From Forficula auricularia (Eukaryota > Arthropoda > Insecta > Dermaptera > Forficulidae), in NCBI GenBank assembly GCA_024734495.1, contig JALMQS010000055.1, forward strand, positions 12,601,852-12,665,851: DNA of 64,000 bases, read 5' to 3'. The translations under genes and the position numbers were made by a program. Positions 10,201 through 22,200 of this stretch are shown piece after piece. The notes beneath the pieces are model-generated. The model ran no database searches, was not told the DNA's origin, and was given only the letters and a program-made list of their open reading frames with translations. Numbering within the stretch: position 1 is the first letter of the stretch; every line of letters begins with the position of its first letter.

Positions 10201-13200
10201 ATAAAAAACGAACGTGTATTTCCTTCCAGTGAAGTCGGTACTGAGAGAGAGAGAAGATGGTACAGCTACCAGGGAGCAGGAGTTTAGAAGTCCAGTTGTG
10301 GTGTTCCAAAATTAAATATCAACTCACTAGTTGATATTTTATCAATATACAATTGATATGGGGAAGAATGAACACCAGCAAGCAAAAATAAGTGAGTAAA
10401 ATGTGAGACTGGACTCTGATTAGCAGAACATGATCTGCACAGATTCGTTGATTGTTCAAGAATGAGAAAAAAAATTAATTGTGTAAATAAACATGGATTT
10501 GTTTACGGCTGTTCCCTGAGCGGACGGCCTCCCCAGCGCTGTTCCGTCGAGCGGACGACCCCCGCCTTAGCGATTTCGCGCGCAAAAAATCGTAAAAACG
10601 ATGATCACATACGCACTAAGCACACGGTTGCGACTGGCGCAACTACACGCCCCTTTATAATCTGCAGACCGCGCGCGCGGATATTTACGAATACGTCATC
10701 CTAAAACCGCGACCAATTAACCAATCAGTTTAATTGCACGACTAGAGCCGGCAGGTTTATAAAGGCGGCAAGCCTCTCGAAGAAAAATCAGTTGCTGAAC
10801 CTCGTTGATGGCGTCAACTCACGGAGGTGTCTATGTCATGGCTCTCTGAAGCAGAGAAGTCATTGTATACACGTTTTGTAATGAAAAGGCAATAATGGCA
10901 ATTGGCTTTGTGCCAATATTTTATTTAAAGCAATTTTCTACTGCCTTTGTGCCAATATTTTATTTAAAGCATATTTCTACTGCCTTTGTGCAAATTCGTA
11001 TTTTAAAATAGCATTTTCTGGCTTTACGCCGCCAAAGAGATTTTAATCTCTGAAGATCATCTTCCATCCAAGCCCGACGAATATCCTTCTAACTCACCCT
11101 TCCAGCTAAAACTAAAAATCATCCATCATCTTAATCATTTCTCTATAGTAGTGACCGCCAAATTTACAGAAATGGTGACCCGAATAGGTAATGAGGCAAG
11201 AGCAACTATCCAGACCTGGCTAGACACAGTCGGTCTACAGCTTGCAGAACATAAAACAGAAGCCGTATTGGTGTCTACCAGGAAAATAAATGAGGTGACT
11301 TTCTTAGTAGGTGATCACGAAATTTAATCTAGTAGAGTGATTAAATACCTGGGCGTGATGTTAGACGATAGGCTATCATTTGGAGAACTTATTAAATATG
11401 CTAGCGGTAAGGCGGCCAAAGTTAGTGTGGCACTCTCTCGTCTGATGCCAAACGTGGGGGGACGCGAGGGCTGGTAGAAGAATGCAACTCGCCAGTATAC
11501 CCAAGTCCAGTAGGCTATGCGCATCTCCCGTATGGGCAGATGCATTAAAATTAAATCGTATGCTAGGAAAATGTGCTCAGTATATCGCTTAGGGGCCCTC
11601 AGGGTAATCAGTGGCTATCGCACTGTCTCTAATGATGCGGCCTATGTTGTGGCGAGTATGTTGCCCATTGACACGATGGCAGAAGAACGTCAAAGAATAT
11701 GGGAGGGCAGCTACTCTGATAAAATAGCTGCTAGAACTGAGTCATTGCCAGAGTGGCAAGAGAGATGGGATCTGTCCGAAAAGGGCAGGTGGACCCACAG
11801 GCTGATCCCTGACTTAAAAACTTGGCTGGATAGGAGTCAGTGTGAGGTTAACTACTACCTAACACCAATTTCTGACAGGTCATGGTTGCTTCCGGGCTTA
11901 TCTCCACAGATTTAAAATAATCGAATCGGCACTATGTCCGGAATGCAACGTGACTGAAGACGCCAAGCACGTCTTATTTTTATGCCCGCGTTTCCAAGAA
12001 GATCAAAGAACCCTGTGGGAGGTATTCGGCGGGCGACTCCGGAGTCCATTGTTAACGGCATGCTCACGGGGGAGCAGGCCTGGACCGCCATGTGTCAAGC
12101 TGCGGTCAACATTATTACCCAACTGCAGCGGACCAACGAGAAAGAGCTATAAGCTGGAGGGCCTCTTCCCACGAGGAAATGCTTAATTGCTGTTCCGTGG
12201 GAAGGAACAGGGCTGAAAAGATTGGTTAGAGTTTAGAGGGTAAAAATCCCTCACTACGTCTTTGGAAGATTCCCTCCATCCAAAAAAAAAAAAAAAATAT
12301 ATATAAATCATGTAAAAAATGTCGAATGTGAAAGGTAGATACACAAAGAGAATAAAGTTTCTAAAATTAATAACTAACAATTAGTGGCTGGGTTTACGAA
12401 AGGCATTTTATTTTTATTTTTGACCTGAAAACAATTTTAAAATCGAAGCCGAGTGTAGGGAAGCCATCGCTCTCAAATGAGCGACTGTAATTTCAAACTT
12501 CTACAACTTGGTTCTTTAATACAAAAAAGAGATTGTTTTTACTTAGGACCAAAATTGATTGAAGGGGGGGGGGGGTCAAAAAATTCCCTACAAAATTCAA
12601 TTAATTTACGATTTCTGATCTAAAACTAAAGGGTTCTAAAGAATTACTAGCGAAATTTGGCCCAGATCATATTCAAAGGGTGTATGAGCTTATAGGAAAC
12701 AAAAAAACTTCCTTTTATATTGTAGTAATGTATAGGAAGATCACTAAAAATTATTATAAAATACATATCTTCCTTTTATATTGTAGTTTGCATGCAAAAA
12801 ATTATTATAATCCTATTGTGGAAGAAATTAAAAAAAACCTTCTTGTTTCTTGAAAGACAAAGCTTCCAAACTTATTATTAAATGAAAAACTAATATTTAC
12901 CTCCTTGGCCTGTGGCGCATGCGTAAACAACCCAGCCGAGAGCAAGGGCCCAAGAGCTTCGATGTAATGCATTGAAAAAGGATCTTCCTAAGAGGGAAAC
13001 TGGAGGGTCGAATTGAAAAAATGGATGATTAGAAAGGATCAATCCTATGAGGAGAGCAAGATCAAGCAACCAAATGGCCAACAAATGTTTCTAGAAAGAA
13101 AACAAAAAGTATTATTAGAAAATCATAAGATGATACCATCTATTAAATCCGATGGAATGGAATATTTTTAATTATATGTCAGAGGGGTTGTTTTCCACCC

Positions 13201-16200
13201 TCGGGAATCGAACCCGAGTGCCATTAACAGCAATCCGGGCCATCTGGCTCACCCGCGGAATGCGAAACTCTCTGACATATGTAATCGCGTAAAATATTTT
13301 ACTCAAAGATTGTTATCTTAATTTGTAAAATTTCGCGATATAGTGATTCTAAATTTAAACATATAGCCCTCCCATATAATTTAAAGTACCTGGAGCCACC
13401 AAGCGATGCACTGTAACCCCTTACCCCCCACCCCTCCCGAAACCACACACCACGCCCCCACTCCGCCCACCCCACCCCAACAGCGCTTCCCACCCCGGAT
13501 CCCCCACAACTGCACCCCACCTACTGCACCTCCCACATTCACCACACTGTTTTTTGAGTTATAAGAGTGCTCAAGATAAAAAACTCACCCGGTATATATA
13601 TCGGTTAAGTTATATCGCCTTAGTATGAACGGTTCCTAATTTTGCTTAAAGTTGATAAAATTAATTTAATATATATATTTTTTTATGAAAATGATGAGAG
13701 AAGGAGTTACATCAAAAAGGTGCAACGCCTAAAGGCCTGGGTTGGCCCCTCCATCGTGAAAAGAAGAAGAAAGAATTTAATGGGCTGGGCGAGGGTCGAA
13801 GGTATCTGTAGATACGGGTCTTAAATAGCTGAAGGTTATATGTCGCGGGAAGGGAGCGAGTTCCAGTCTCTGGAGGTCATAGGGATAAAAGAGTTGGCGA
13901 AAGCGCTTGTTCGACATTTATCCAATTTGACAGCGAAGGGGTGGTGCTGAGCGTTCGAAAACCGCGTGTTTCTCGTAAAGAGGGCATTAGGGGGGATAAT
14001 TGATTTCAGCTCGGCTGAACAGACACCGTGATAGTATCTGTAGTACAGGGAAAGGGCAGAAACGGTTCTTCGGTGAGCCAGGAAGTCGAGTGAGTTGGTT
14101 AGAGTCGGGTCTCCTATTAGTTTAATTGCTGGGTTCTGAATCGCATCCATATTATTTACCTTCTTCATTTGATATTTGTTCTCCTGGGCAACCAAGATTA
14201 TGTAGCCGAACACCATTCCAATGACATAAGGTCCAAACCGGGCATGAGTTGTATAATAAATATCGGCCCCACCTCTAAAAAAAAACTTACTCCGTGATTA
14301 TTTTAAAACAAAAACTTTTAAATTTTAATATTTTCTTTTAACAAAAAATCAACTACTTACACTGAAGCAGTCTCTATTATCCCAGCATTTAAGTCGTAGG
14401 TATAAGTAAGTGCAAAAATAATTGCGAACTGAATACAAATTAAACTGCCACTCAGTATATAGCCTACTAAAGGTTTCAGCCAAAAAGCAACCAGAAGAAT
14501 CGGTGAGAGAACATATAGCTGCATGTCAACACCCAAATACCATCCTTGAACTACACACTAAAAATATCACAATTATTATTAAAAAAATAAATAAATATAT
14601 ACAATCTATTTTATTTGGTTTATAATTAATTATATCATAATCGTAATAAGAAAAAATAAACTGCGAAGGATCGTTGCTAAACTTTATCCAAATTCATTTG
14701 AAATATTAATATGTTTATTCCTTTATATAAATCAGATATCACTTGCAATTTGCAGTTCATGTTGACTTTAATTCAAAAATAATGATCGATTCTCATTTAA
14801 CAGTCAAGGAATAACAATTCTACATTGGATTTTTGACATTTCGGTTATTATTGGTAATCATTGCTTAAGACATGGAGGAATCGACTTAAAATCAAAAATA
14901 GCGATTGATTATCATCTAATACTTGAGGAATAATAATTCTAACTTAGGTTTTTGACCATTCGATTATTATTGGTAACCATTGCTGAAGACATGGAGGAAT
15001 CGACTTAAAATCAAAAATAACGATCGATTCTTATCTAATACTAGAGGAATAACCTTATTACATTCCATTTTTGATGTTTTGACTATTAATGGCAACCTCT
15101 ACTGAAAACGTGGAAGAATCGACTTGAAATCAAAAAGACTAAATTCTTTTATGGCAAACAACTCAAGCTTGAGTTATTTACCAAAAAAGAATTTAGTCTT
15201 TTTGATTTTAAGTCGATTCTTCCACGTTTTCAGTAGAAGTTGCCATTAATAGTCAAAACATCAAAAATGGAATGCAATAAGGTTATTCCTCTAGTATTAG
15301 ATAAGAATCGATCGTTATTTTTGATTTTAAGCCGATTCCTCCATGTCTTCAGCAATGGTTACCAATAATAATCGAAGGGTCAAAAAATAATGTAGAATTA
15401 TTATTCCTCAAGTACTAGATGAGAATCAATCGTCATTTTTGATTTTAGCTCGATTCCTCTATGTTTTCAGCAATGGTTACCAATAAACTCCGAAACGTCA
15501 AAAGTCCAATATAGAATGGTTATTCCTCAAGTACTAGATGAGAATCAATCGCTATTTTTGATTTTAACTCGATTCCTCTATGTCTTCAGCAAAGGTTACC
15601 AATAAAAACCGAAACGTCAAAAATCCAATATAGAATGGTTATTCCTCAAGTACTAGATCAGAATCAATCGCTATTTTTGATTTTAAATCGATTCCTCTAT
15701 GTCTTCAGCAATGGTTACCAATAAAAACCGAAACGTCAAAAATCCAATATAGAATGGTTATTCCTCAAGTACTAGATCAGAATCAATCGATATTTTTGAT
15801 TTTAACTCGATTCCTCTATGTCTTCAGCAATGGTTACCAATAAAAACCGAAACGTCAAAAATCCAATATAGAATGGTATGTATGAGGAATCAATAGCTAT
15901 TTTTGATTTTAAGTCGATTCCTCCATGTCGTCAGCAATTGTAACGGATAAGAACACAACGCGGTTGCTATGTCTATAAAATTTCCTTCCAAATTTTATAC
16001 AATTTCACAGCGAGAAGCCTAACCATTCTTACTTAATTTAGGTTAAATGAGCTATATTAAAACGATCAAATGAATAAATTTTAAAGAATTTAAAATTAAA
16101 AAAAGTACTATTTTACTATAGAGTAAAGTACTTTAAAATATGATTTTACTAAAAACTTTATTTAACCTTTTTTGTGGTCCCCAAGGTACTTAATTAGGAT

Positions 16201-19200
16201 ATTAAATTTCATCAAAATTGGTTAAATCATTTTCAAGATATTTAGAAAAAACTAAAAAAGTACTGAAATAAAGTACTAATGTTTGTGGACCGATATGTAC
16301 CAAAGACTAATCAGCGCTTCATTTTGTTAAACTAATGGTAGGTTTTCAATTTCATTTCAATCAGCGCAAAGGTGTGGAAAAAATCGTGGACGAAAAAAAC
16401 GATAACACACACACACACACACACATCCATCCATCCACCCATCCATCCCCACGCAGTTCCAAAAAAAATGGCACTTTTTGGCCTCTCGACGAGATTCCAG
16501 GTAATTTTTGGCAAAACCGTCACGTGCTAAAATTCAATCTCATTGAATACTTCAATTTGTGACCTTAATTGGGTCCATGGGTTCCGTAGTCTTTACCTGA
16601 GGACCCTTTGAAGTCGCGCTTGTCGCGAGAGCGATTCCAATACTTTCTCCCATGCTTCGCATTGGATAAAGTAAAAATATTCAATTTACAGGGCGATCCC
16701 ATCATTAGTGAATCATAATTTACAAAGAGAAACAAAGAGGTTGTCCTCTGCTTGATGCAAATAAACATACACACATATATATCGAAATGATATATCTATA
16801 TATATATATATATATAAATTATTTATTTGTTTTAGACTATATCGAAGACTTGGTCTTCATCATCAGTCTTTTTACTTTACCATACAGGGTATGGTCAAGT
16901 ATTGTAATCGTGCATGAAAAAAGTGTTTTTTTTCCTTCTTTTTTTCAAATAATCTAAAAAACTATTTCGATTAAAAAAATTGACCAACCAATGGCATTTA
17001 GGTCTACAAAAAATCTCTAATAAGTGAACATCGAAAAAATTATATTTTTCGAGATAATAATTGTTTTGTCAAAATGTCTGTTAGTTAGTTAGTTAGTCTG
17101 TGCGTTTCCAAATTTGTGGATGAGCTAGCTTAAAAACTAGTGTGAATATCGAAACCAAATTTCACACGTAGTTTTGGTCCATTGAGATTAGGAGCTGATT
17201 AGATTTTAGGGATATCGATCCAAAATTAAGGGGGGTCGAGAGGGGGTTAAAAATTAAAAATCTAGGTCGTTTGAGCAAACTCAACCAAATTTTGTATACA
17301 TAATCAGTGGGGCCCAAGAAGTCTATAAATGCAAAATCTAACCGCCCGAAATGGGGTGGGGCGGAGGGTCAAAAAATGATTATCTTGCCATTCACCAAAC
17401 TAAACCAAATTTTGTATACATAATCAGTGGGACCCAAGAAGTCTAAAAATGAAAAAACTAACACCCCCCCCTACATGATTATAAATAATTTTATAAAATA
17501 TTAAATATAAGTGAGGGGCCAGGTTGTATGGTAAAGTCAAGTGGATGGCCACATCAGAACACGTCAGCTTATTTAATTATAAATATTGTTTTTCATGGAG
17601 TCAATACTGTATGGATATCGAAAATTTTTTGATGTTTTCTTAGCTGGTAGGCAGTTAGAATTAAAATCATCTTTGGGTTCACACTCATATTTAAACACAT
17701 GCATCCCTTTTCTTTGTGACAAAGAACATACTGACACTGAAGGTTGGTTTTCCTTTTTTTCCCACTTTCTTTTATCTAAAATTCTTTGTTTTGTCAGCAA
17801 ACATCCTAAGTAAATTGCTATTAGATAACTCAATTTTTCCGTTCAAAAAAAGGTCTGCATTTTTATTGAATGATTTCAAAATTTCTAACGATTCAATTGT
17901 TCTAATTAATTTTGGGTTTCTTTCTCCTTTGATTAATCTAATTCCTGTCCTTCCGGAAAAGAGTGATTGTTTGAATTTAAATGTTCCGCTAATGAGTTCT
18001 CTTTTTTCTGATTTCTGAAATCTCCATCAAGCAGAGGACAACCTCTTTGTTTCTCTTTGTGAATCAACAACTCTGCTACTCTCGGCAAAACAAAAACTTT
18101 TCAATTAAATCATAATTTATTTTAACAATCGAAAGTCTTTGAAAAATAGCTGAAATATTCTAATTACAAAAGTCTATTTGAACTTTATCGGGCTAATTAT
18201 ATGGTATTTTGTTTTTTTTTTCGAAATTTTGTATTAATAGATGATTACTTTTTATTTTCATAAACATTAATTGATCAAAAAAAAAAAAAAAAAAAAGATT
18301 CGGATGAATTGATAACCTCCTCCTTTTTTTGAAGTATTTTAAAAAGGCTTTATTAACCCTCCATCAGTTTCCCCCGAAGTAGGTGTACAGCTTTTTAGGT
18401 CGCGGTTCACCCCTCGGTTTCCCCAATCTGAGAAGAGACTAAACAAAAAAGTATATTTAAAGCGTATTTAGTTTATTTTTAGAAAAATGTCAAGAGAAAA
18501 GAACAATTGTGGAGATTATTATATTTTCAACCAATTTTCGAAAACTTTTAGTCTCAACTAGTAAGGACATCAAAAATAATACATATATTTAAATAGTTAT
18601 TATTAGTTTTTTTTTTAATCAAAGTATTGTGTCCTATTTTAGCTCAAAAGGTATTCCCAATTATCAATACTAAATTTTTGTAAGTTTTTACTTTACCATA
18701 CAGTGTATGGTCAAGTATTGTAATCTTGCATGAAAAAAGTGTTTTTTTTCTTTCTTTTTTTCGAAAGATCTCAAAAACGGTTGAAACTATTTTGATTAAA
18801 AAAATTGAGCGAAACCATGGCATTTCGATCTACAAAAAAGTTTCAATAAGTAAAAATCGAAAAAATTAAATTTTTCGAGATAATAATTGTTTTGCCAAAA
18901 TGTCCAGTCTGTGGACGAGCTAGTTCAAAAACTAGTGTGAATATCGAAACCAAATTTCACACGTAGTTTTGGTCTATTGAGATTAAGAGCTGATTAGATT
19001 TTCGTACATATCGACCCAAAATTAAGGGGGGTAGAGGGGAGTTAAAAATTAAAAATCTAGGCCGTTTGACCAAACTCAACCGAATTTTGTATACATAATC
19101 ACTGGACCCCCAGAAGTCTAAAAATGCAAAAACTAACCGCCCAAAATAGTGGGGGGGTGTAGGGTCAATAAATGAAAATCTAGGCCCTTTTATCNNNNNN

Positions 19201-22200
19201 NNNNNNNNNNNNNNNNNNNNNNNNNNNNNNNNNNNNNNNNNNNNNNNNNNNNNNNNNNNNNNNNNNNNNNNNNNNNNNNNNNNNNNNNNNNNNNAAAGGT
19301 GTAGCCCCTATGGATCTCGAAAGACCCTTGCATTACCGAAGAGAAGGGAAAGTTGATTAAGTGTAGAGGGTGTAGACGCAGGTGTCTATGCACCCTGGTT
19401 TTGAAGGTTTGAAGATCATAGGTGCTGGGAAAGATAGAGGCTGGGAGAGAGTTCCAGTTCCTTGAAGTCATGGGGATATATGTATTCGCGAATGAAGTGG
19501 TCCGGCACTTTTCCAATTTGACCGCAAAAGAGTGTTGGGAGTCGGCAAAACGTGTGCTGCGTGCAAAGTATGCTTTGGGGGAATTATTGACTTTATCTCA
19601 TCAGAGCACCTGCCGTGATAGTATCTATAGAAAAGGGAAAGGGCAGAGACATCTCTTCGATGAGCCAACGAGTCGAGGGAGTCGGTGAGGGTAGAATCGT
19701 CAATTAGCCTGACGGCTCGTTTCTGAATTGCATCAAGGGTAGCAAGAGAATATTTTGAGGCTCCTCTCCACAGATGAGAGCAGTATTCGAGATAGGGGCG
19801 GATTTGGGCCTTGTAGATGGTGAGAAGTTGTGGGGGTTTGTAAAATCGCTTGGACCTGAATAAGAAGCCAATCTTCCTTGCTGCAGATTTCGCCACAGAG
19901 GAGATGTGTTCATTCCAAGACAGGTCAGATGCGACAGAGACGCCCAACATGGATAGGCTGTCACACATTTTCAGGGTATTCGAATCGAAGTGAATATCAG
20001 GGAAATCTCTATTTTCGCGCCTAGAAATTAGACAACATTGAGTCTTATTTGAATTAAAGTTAACTAAATTTTGAGAGCCCCATTTATTCAGTTTGTCTAG
20101 GTCGAGAGTAATTGAGGAGGCAATATTGATTCGATTATTCGGGAGAGAGGGTTTGCCGTGTAGAGTGCTATCGTCGGCGTAACAATGAGTGGGGTTTGCC
20201 GTTTGATCAATAAGGTCGTTTATATAAATAAGGAAGAGTGTGGAGGAGATTACAGAGCCTTGGGGAACACCAGAGTTTGTAGAGAACGATTCAGATGATG
20301 TTCCATCCACCACAACTTTTATACTTCGGTTTGTCAGAAAGCTTTCTATCCATTTGCGAAGTGTTGGTGTGAATCCAAAGGCTGGCAGTTTGGCAAGAAG
20401 ATTTTTGTGCCAAACCTGGTCAAAAGCTTTGGAGATATCAAGGGCTACAGCGAGGGTTTCTTTTTCCGGCCTCTAGAGTATTGTTGAAGGTGTGGGTGAC
20501 ATAGGTTAAGATGTCGCCTGTGGAACGATTTTGTCTGAATCCATATTGCCTATCGTGAATTAATTTATTGTTTTCTAAGTGACAGAAGGACGTGTTGGTT
20601 TATGACTAATTCCATTAATTTGGAAAGAACTAGAGGTGATCGAGATAGAAGCCTCGTAATCATGACATTTGAGATGTGCCTCTTTTAGTGAATAGGTGTG
20701 ACTCTGGCCATTTTCCAGCTTTTGGGGAATATGCCTCACTCGTGCAGAGAGTTGGAATAGCTTTGGATAAGATAGGGCAAGTTCAGGGCGCATTTTTACT
20801 AGAGTGATGGAGATGATCCGCAGCCTGCATGATTTAAATTTAATTTTACTATGGCTTTATAATTATTTGGGGCCTAGGTTTATTTTGTTCATGAGGTTGG
20901 TTTGGGGGGCAAATGGGCGGGTTAAGCCCTTTGTCATCTAAATGGAGTTAGTTGCGAAATAGGATGCTAAGATTCGGCTTTTTCAGCGGGGGTCGTGGCC
21001 ACTGAACCATTTGGGTGAAAGAGGGCGGAAGTGAGGGGGACGCGAAATTTCTATTGTCATTGCCTTGTGTAACGAGAAAAAGGTCCAAGTTTTCCATTGA
21101 AGCAAGATGGCAGACGGTCAGCGATCCTCAGGCCGAACAGATTTCTTTGCCTCAGAGAGGATTTCTTAGCATGAGCTATCGCGACTTGGTAAATGCAACT
21201 CGGTCGCATTCTAGCTGGCAGTAGCCGTTACTGAAAGTATTTGTTTTTTTCTACGGACGTGAATCTGCATTATATTACTGAAATCCCAAGGCTTCAGAAT
21301 CCTTGTTCCTCTGACCAATTCTGAGGGAATATGGAAGCCTAAGCCTATTTGAATTGCCTCGAGAAGGGCGTCTGCGAAGTCAGTTGCTTTATTTCTGATG
21401 CAGAGTTCATTCCACTGGCAAGCGGCAAAAAAGCTACGCATGTCATCTCCAATTAATGCTATCGTTATCGAACATCAGCCATATTTCTTTCTGGGGTTCG
21501 AGTGGGGGTGACGGGGGTCCTGCAAACAGGCGGAGTGTTTTAATCTTTACTCAGATTGCGGGTCGATTTACCCAAAGGGGCCGAAATTTTTGCTTCATAG
21601 GACGAAGGTGGAAGTGATGAAAAGATCGAGAAGATTGGATTTTTCATTGGCTTTGTCTCGGGATTCTTGTGGGGCCGTTAATAATTTGTGTGAGGCCCAC
21701 GCCGTTGAGAAGATTTCAGCGTCGGAGCCTGCGGGGGAATTATGGCTAGAAAATTTTAGCCAATTTTTGTTGTGGACGTTGAAGTCACCTAGGAAAGATA
21801 TTTCAGAAGATGAAATTCTTTCAGGATATTGCAATGGCACTCAAGGAGGTAGTCAAAAAATTGTTTGTATCTGGGGTCTTTGGGGGCAAATATTTATGCA
21901 GAAGAATTTAGTTGAGTGGCCTAACGTGATTTTGATCCATATGGCATCGAATTCATTGGATTCTAGATTAGTTAAACGCCTACTAGGGATGTCCTTTCTA
22001 ATATAACAGCAGACACCTCCTTTTTTTCGAAATTTTGAATGAAGTGTATAGTTTTCGAATTGGTAGTCACGACCGTTAGATTTATTCGCGTCAATTATAG
22101 TTTCGGATAGGCCTAAAAGAGCAGGTTTTTCATGTTCGAGATGTTGAAGTACGTCGTGTAAATTCGAATTGCGAGATAGACCGCGAATGTTGCAGAAATT

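Larger units (their letters stand above)
16723..18107 (-). mobile_element. Penelope-like element 2 (decayed, with nested repeat)
   Basis: The ends match the element at 25931-27004 (left CAAAGAGAAACAAAGAGG, right AAAAACTTTTCAATTA). The insertion is flanked by a perfect 12-bp target duplication, AATCATAATTTA (16711-16722 and 18108-18119). The remaining interior (17580-18018) is a broken, deleted version of the GIY-YIG region. An ACTTTACCATAC-family repeat is nested at 16874-17568. Confidence 0.8.

Noticed and set aside
13190..13262. Candidate tRNA gene on the minus strand
   Set aside because: Good B box, but the core belongs to an inverted-repeat family with other copies and no acceptor stem.
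16335..16562. Frames over a CA microsatellite on both strands
   Set aside because: They are translations of the CCAATGCGAAGCATGGG repeat and its simple-sequence tract; the copy at 43133-43369 gives the same kind of artefact.
16874..17568. Helitron assignment for the ACTTTACCATAC family
   Set aside because: No 5' TC, 3' CTRR or terminal hairpin could be shown, and two copies have a possible 5-bp duplication.
19704..19964. Second minus-strand frame in the LINE
   Set aside because: Out-of-frame shadow of the longer reverse transcriptase frame.
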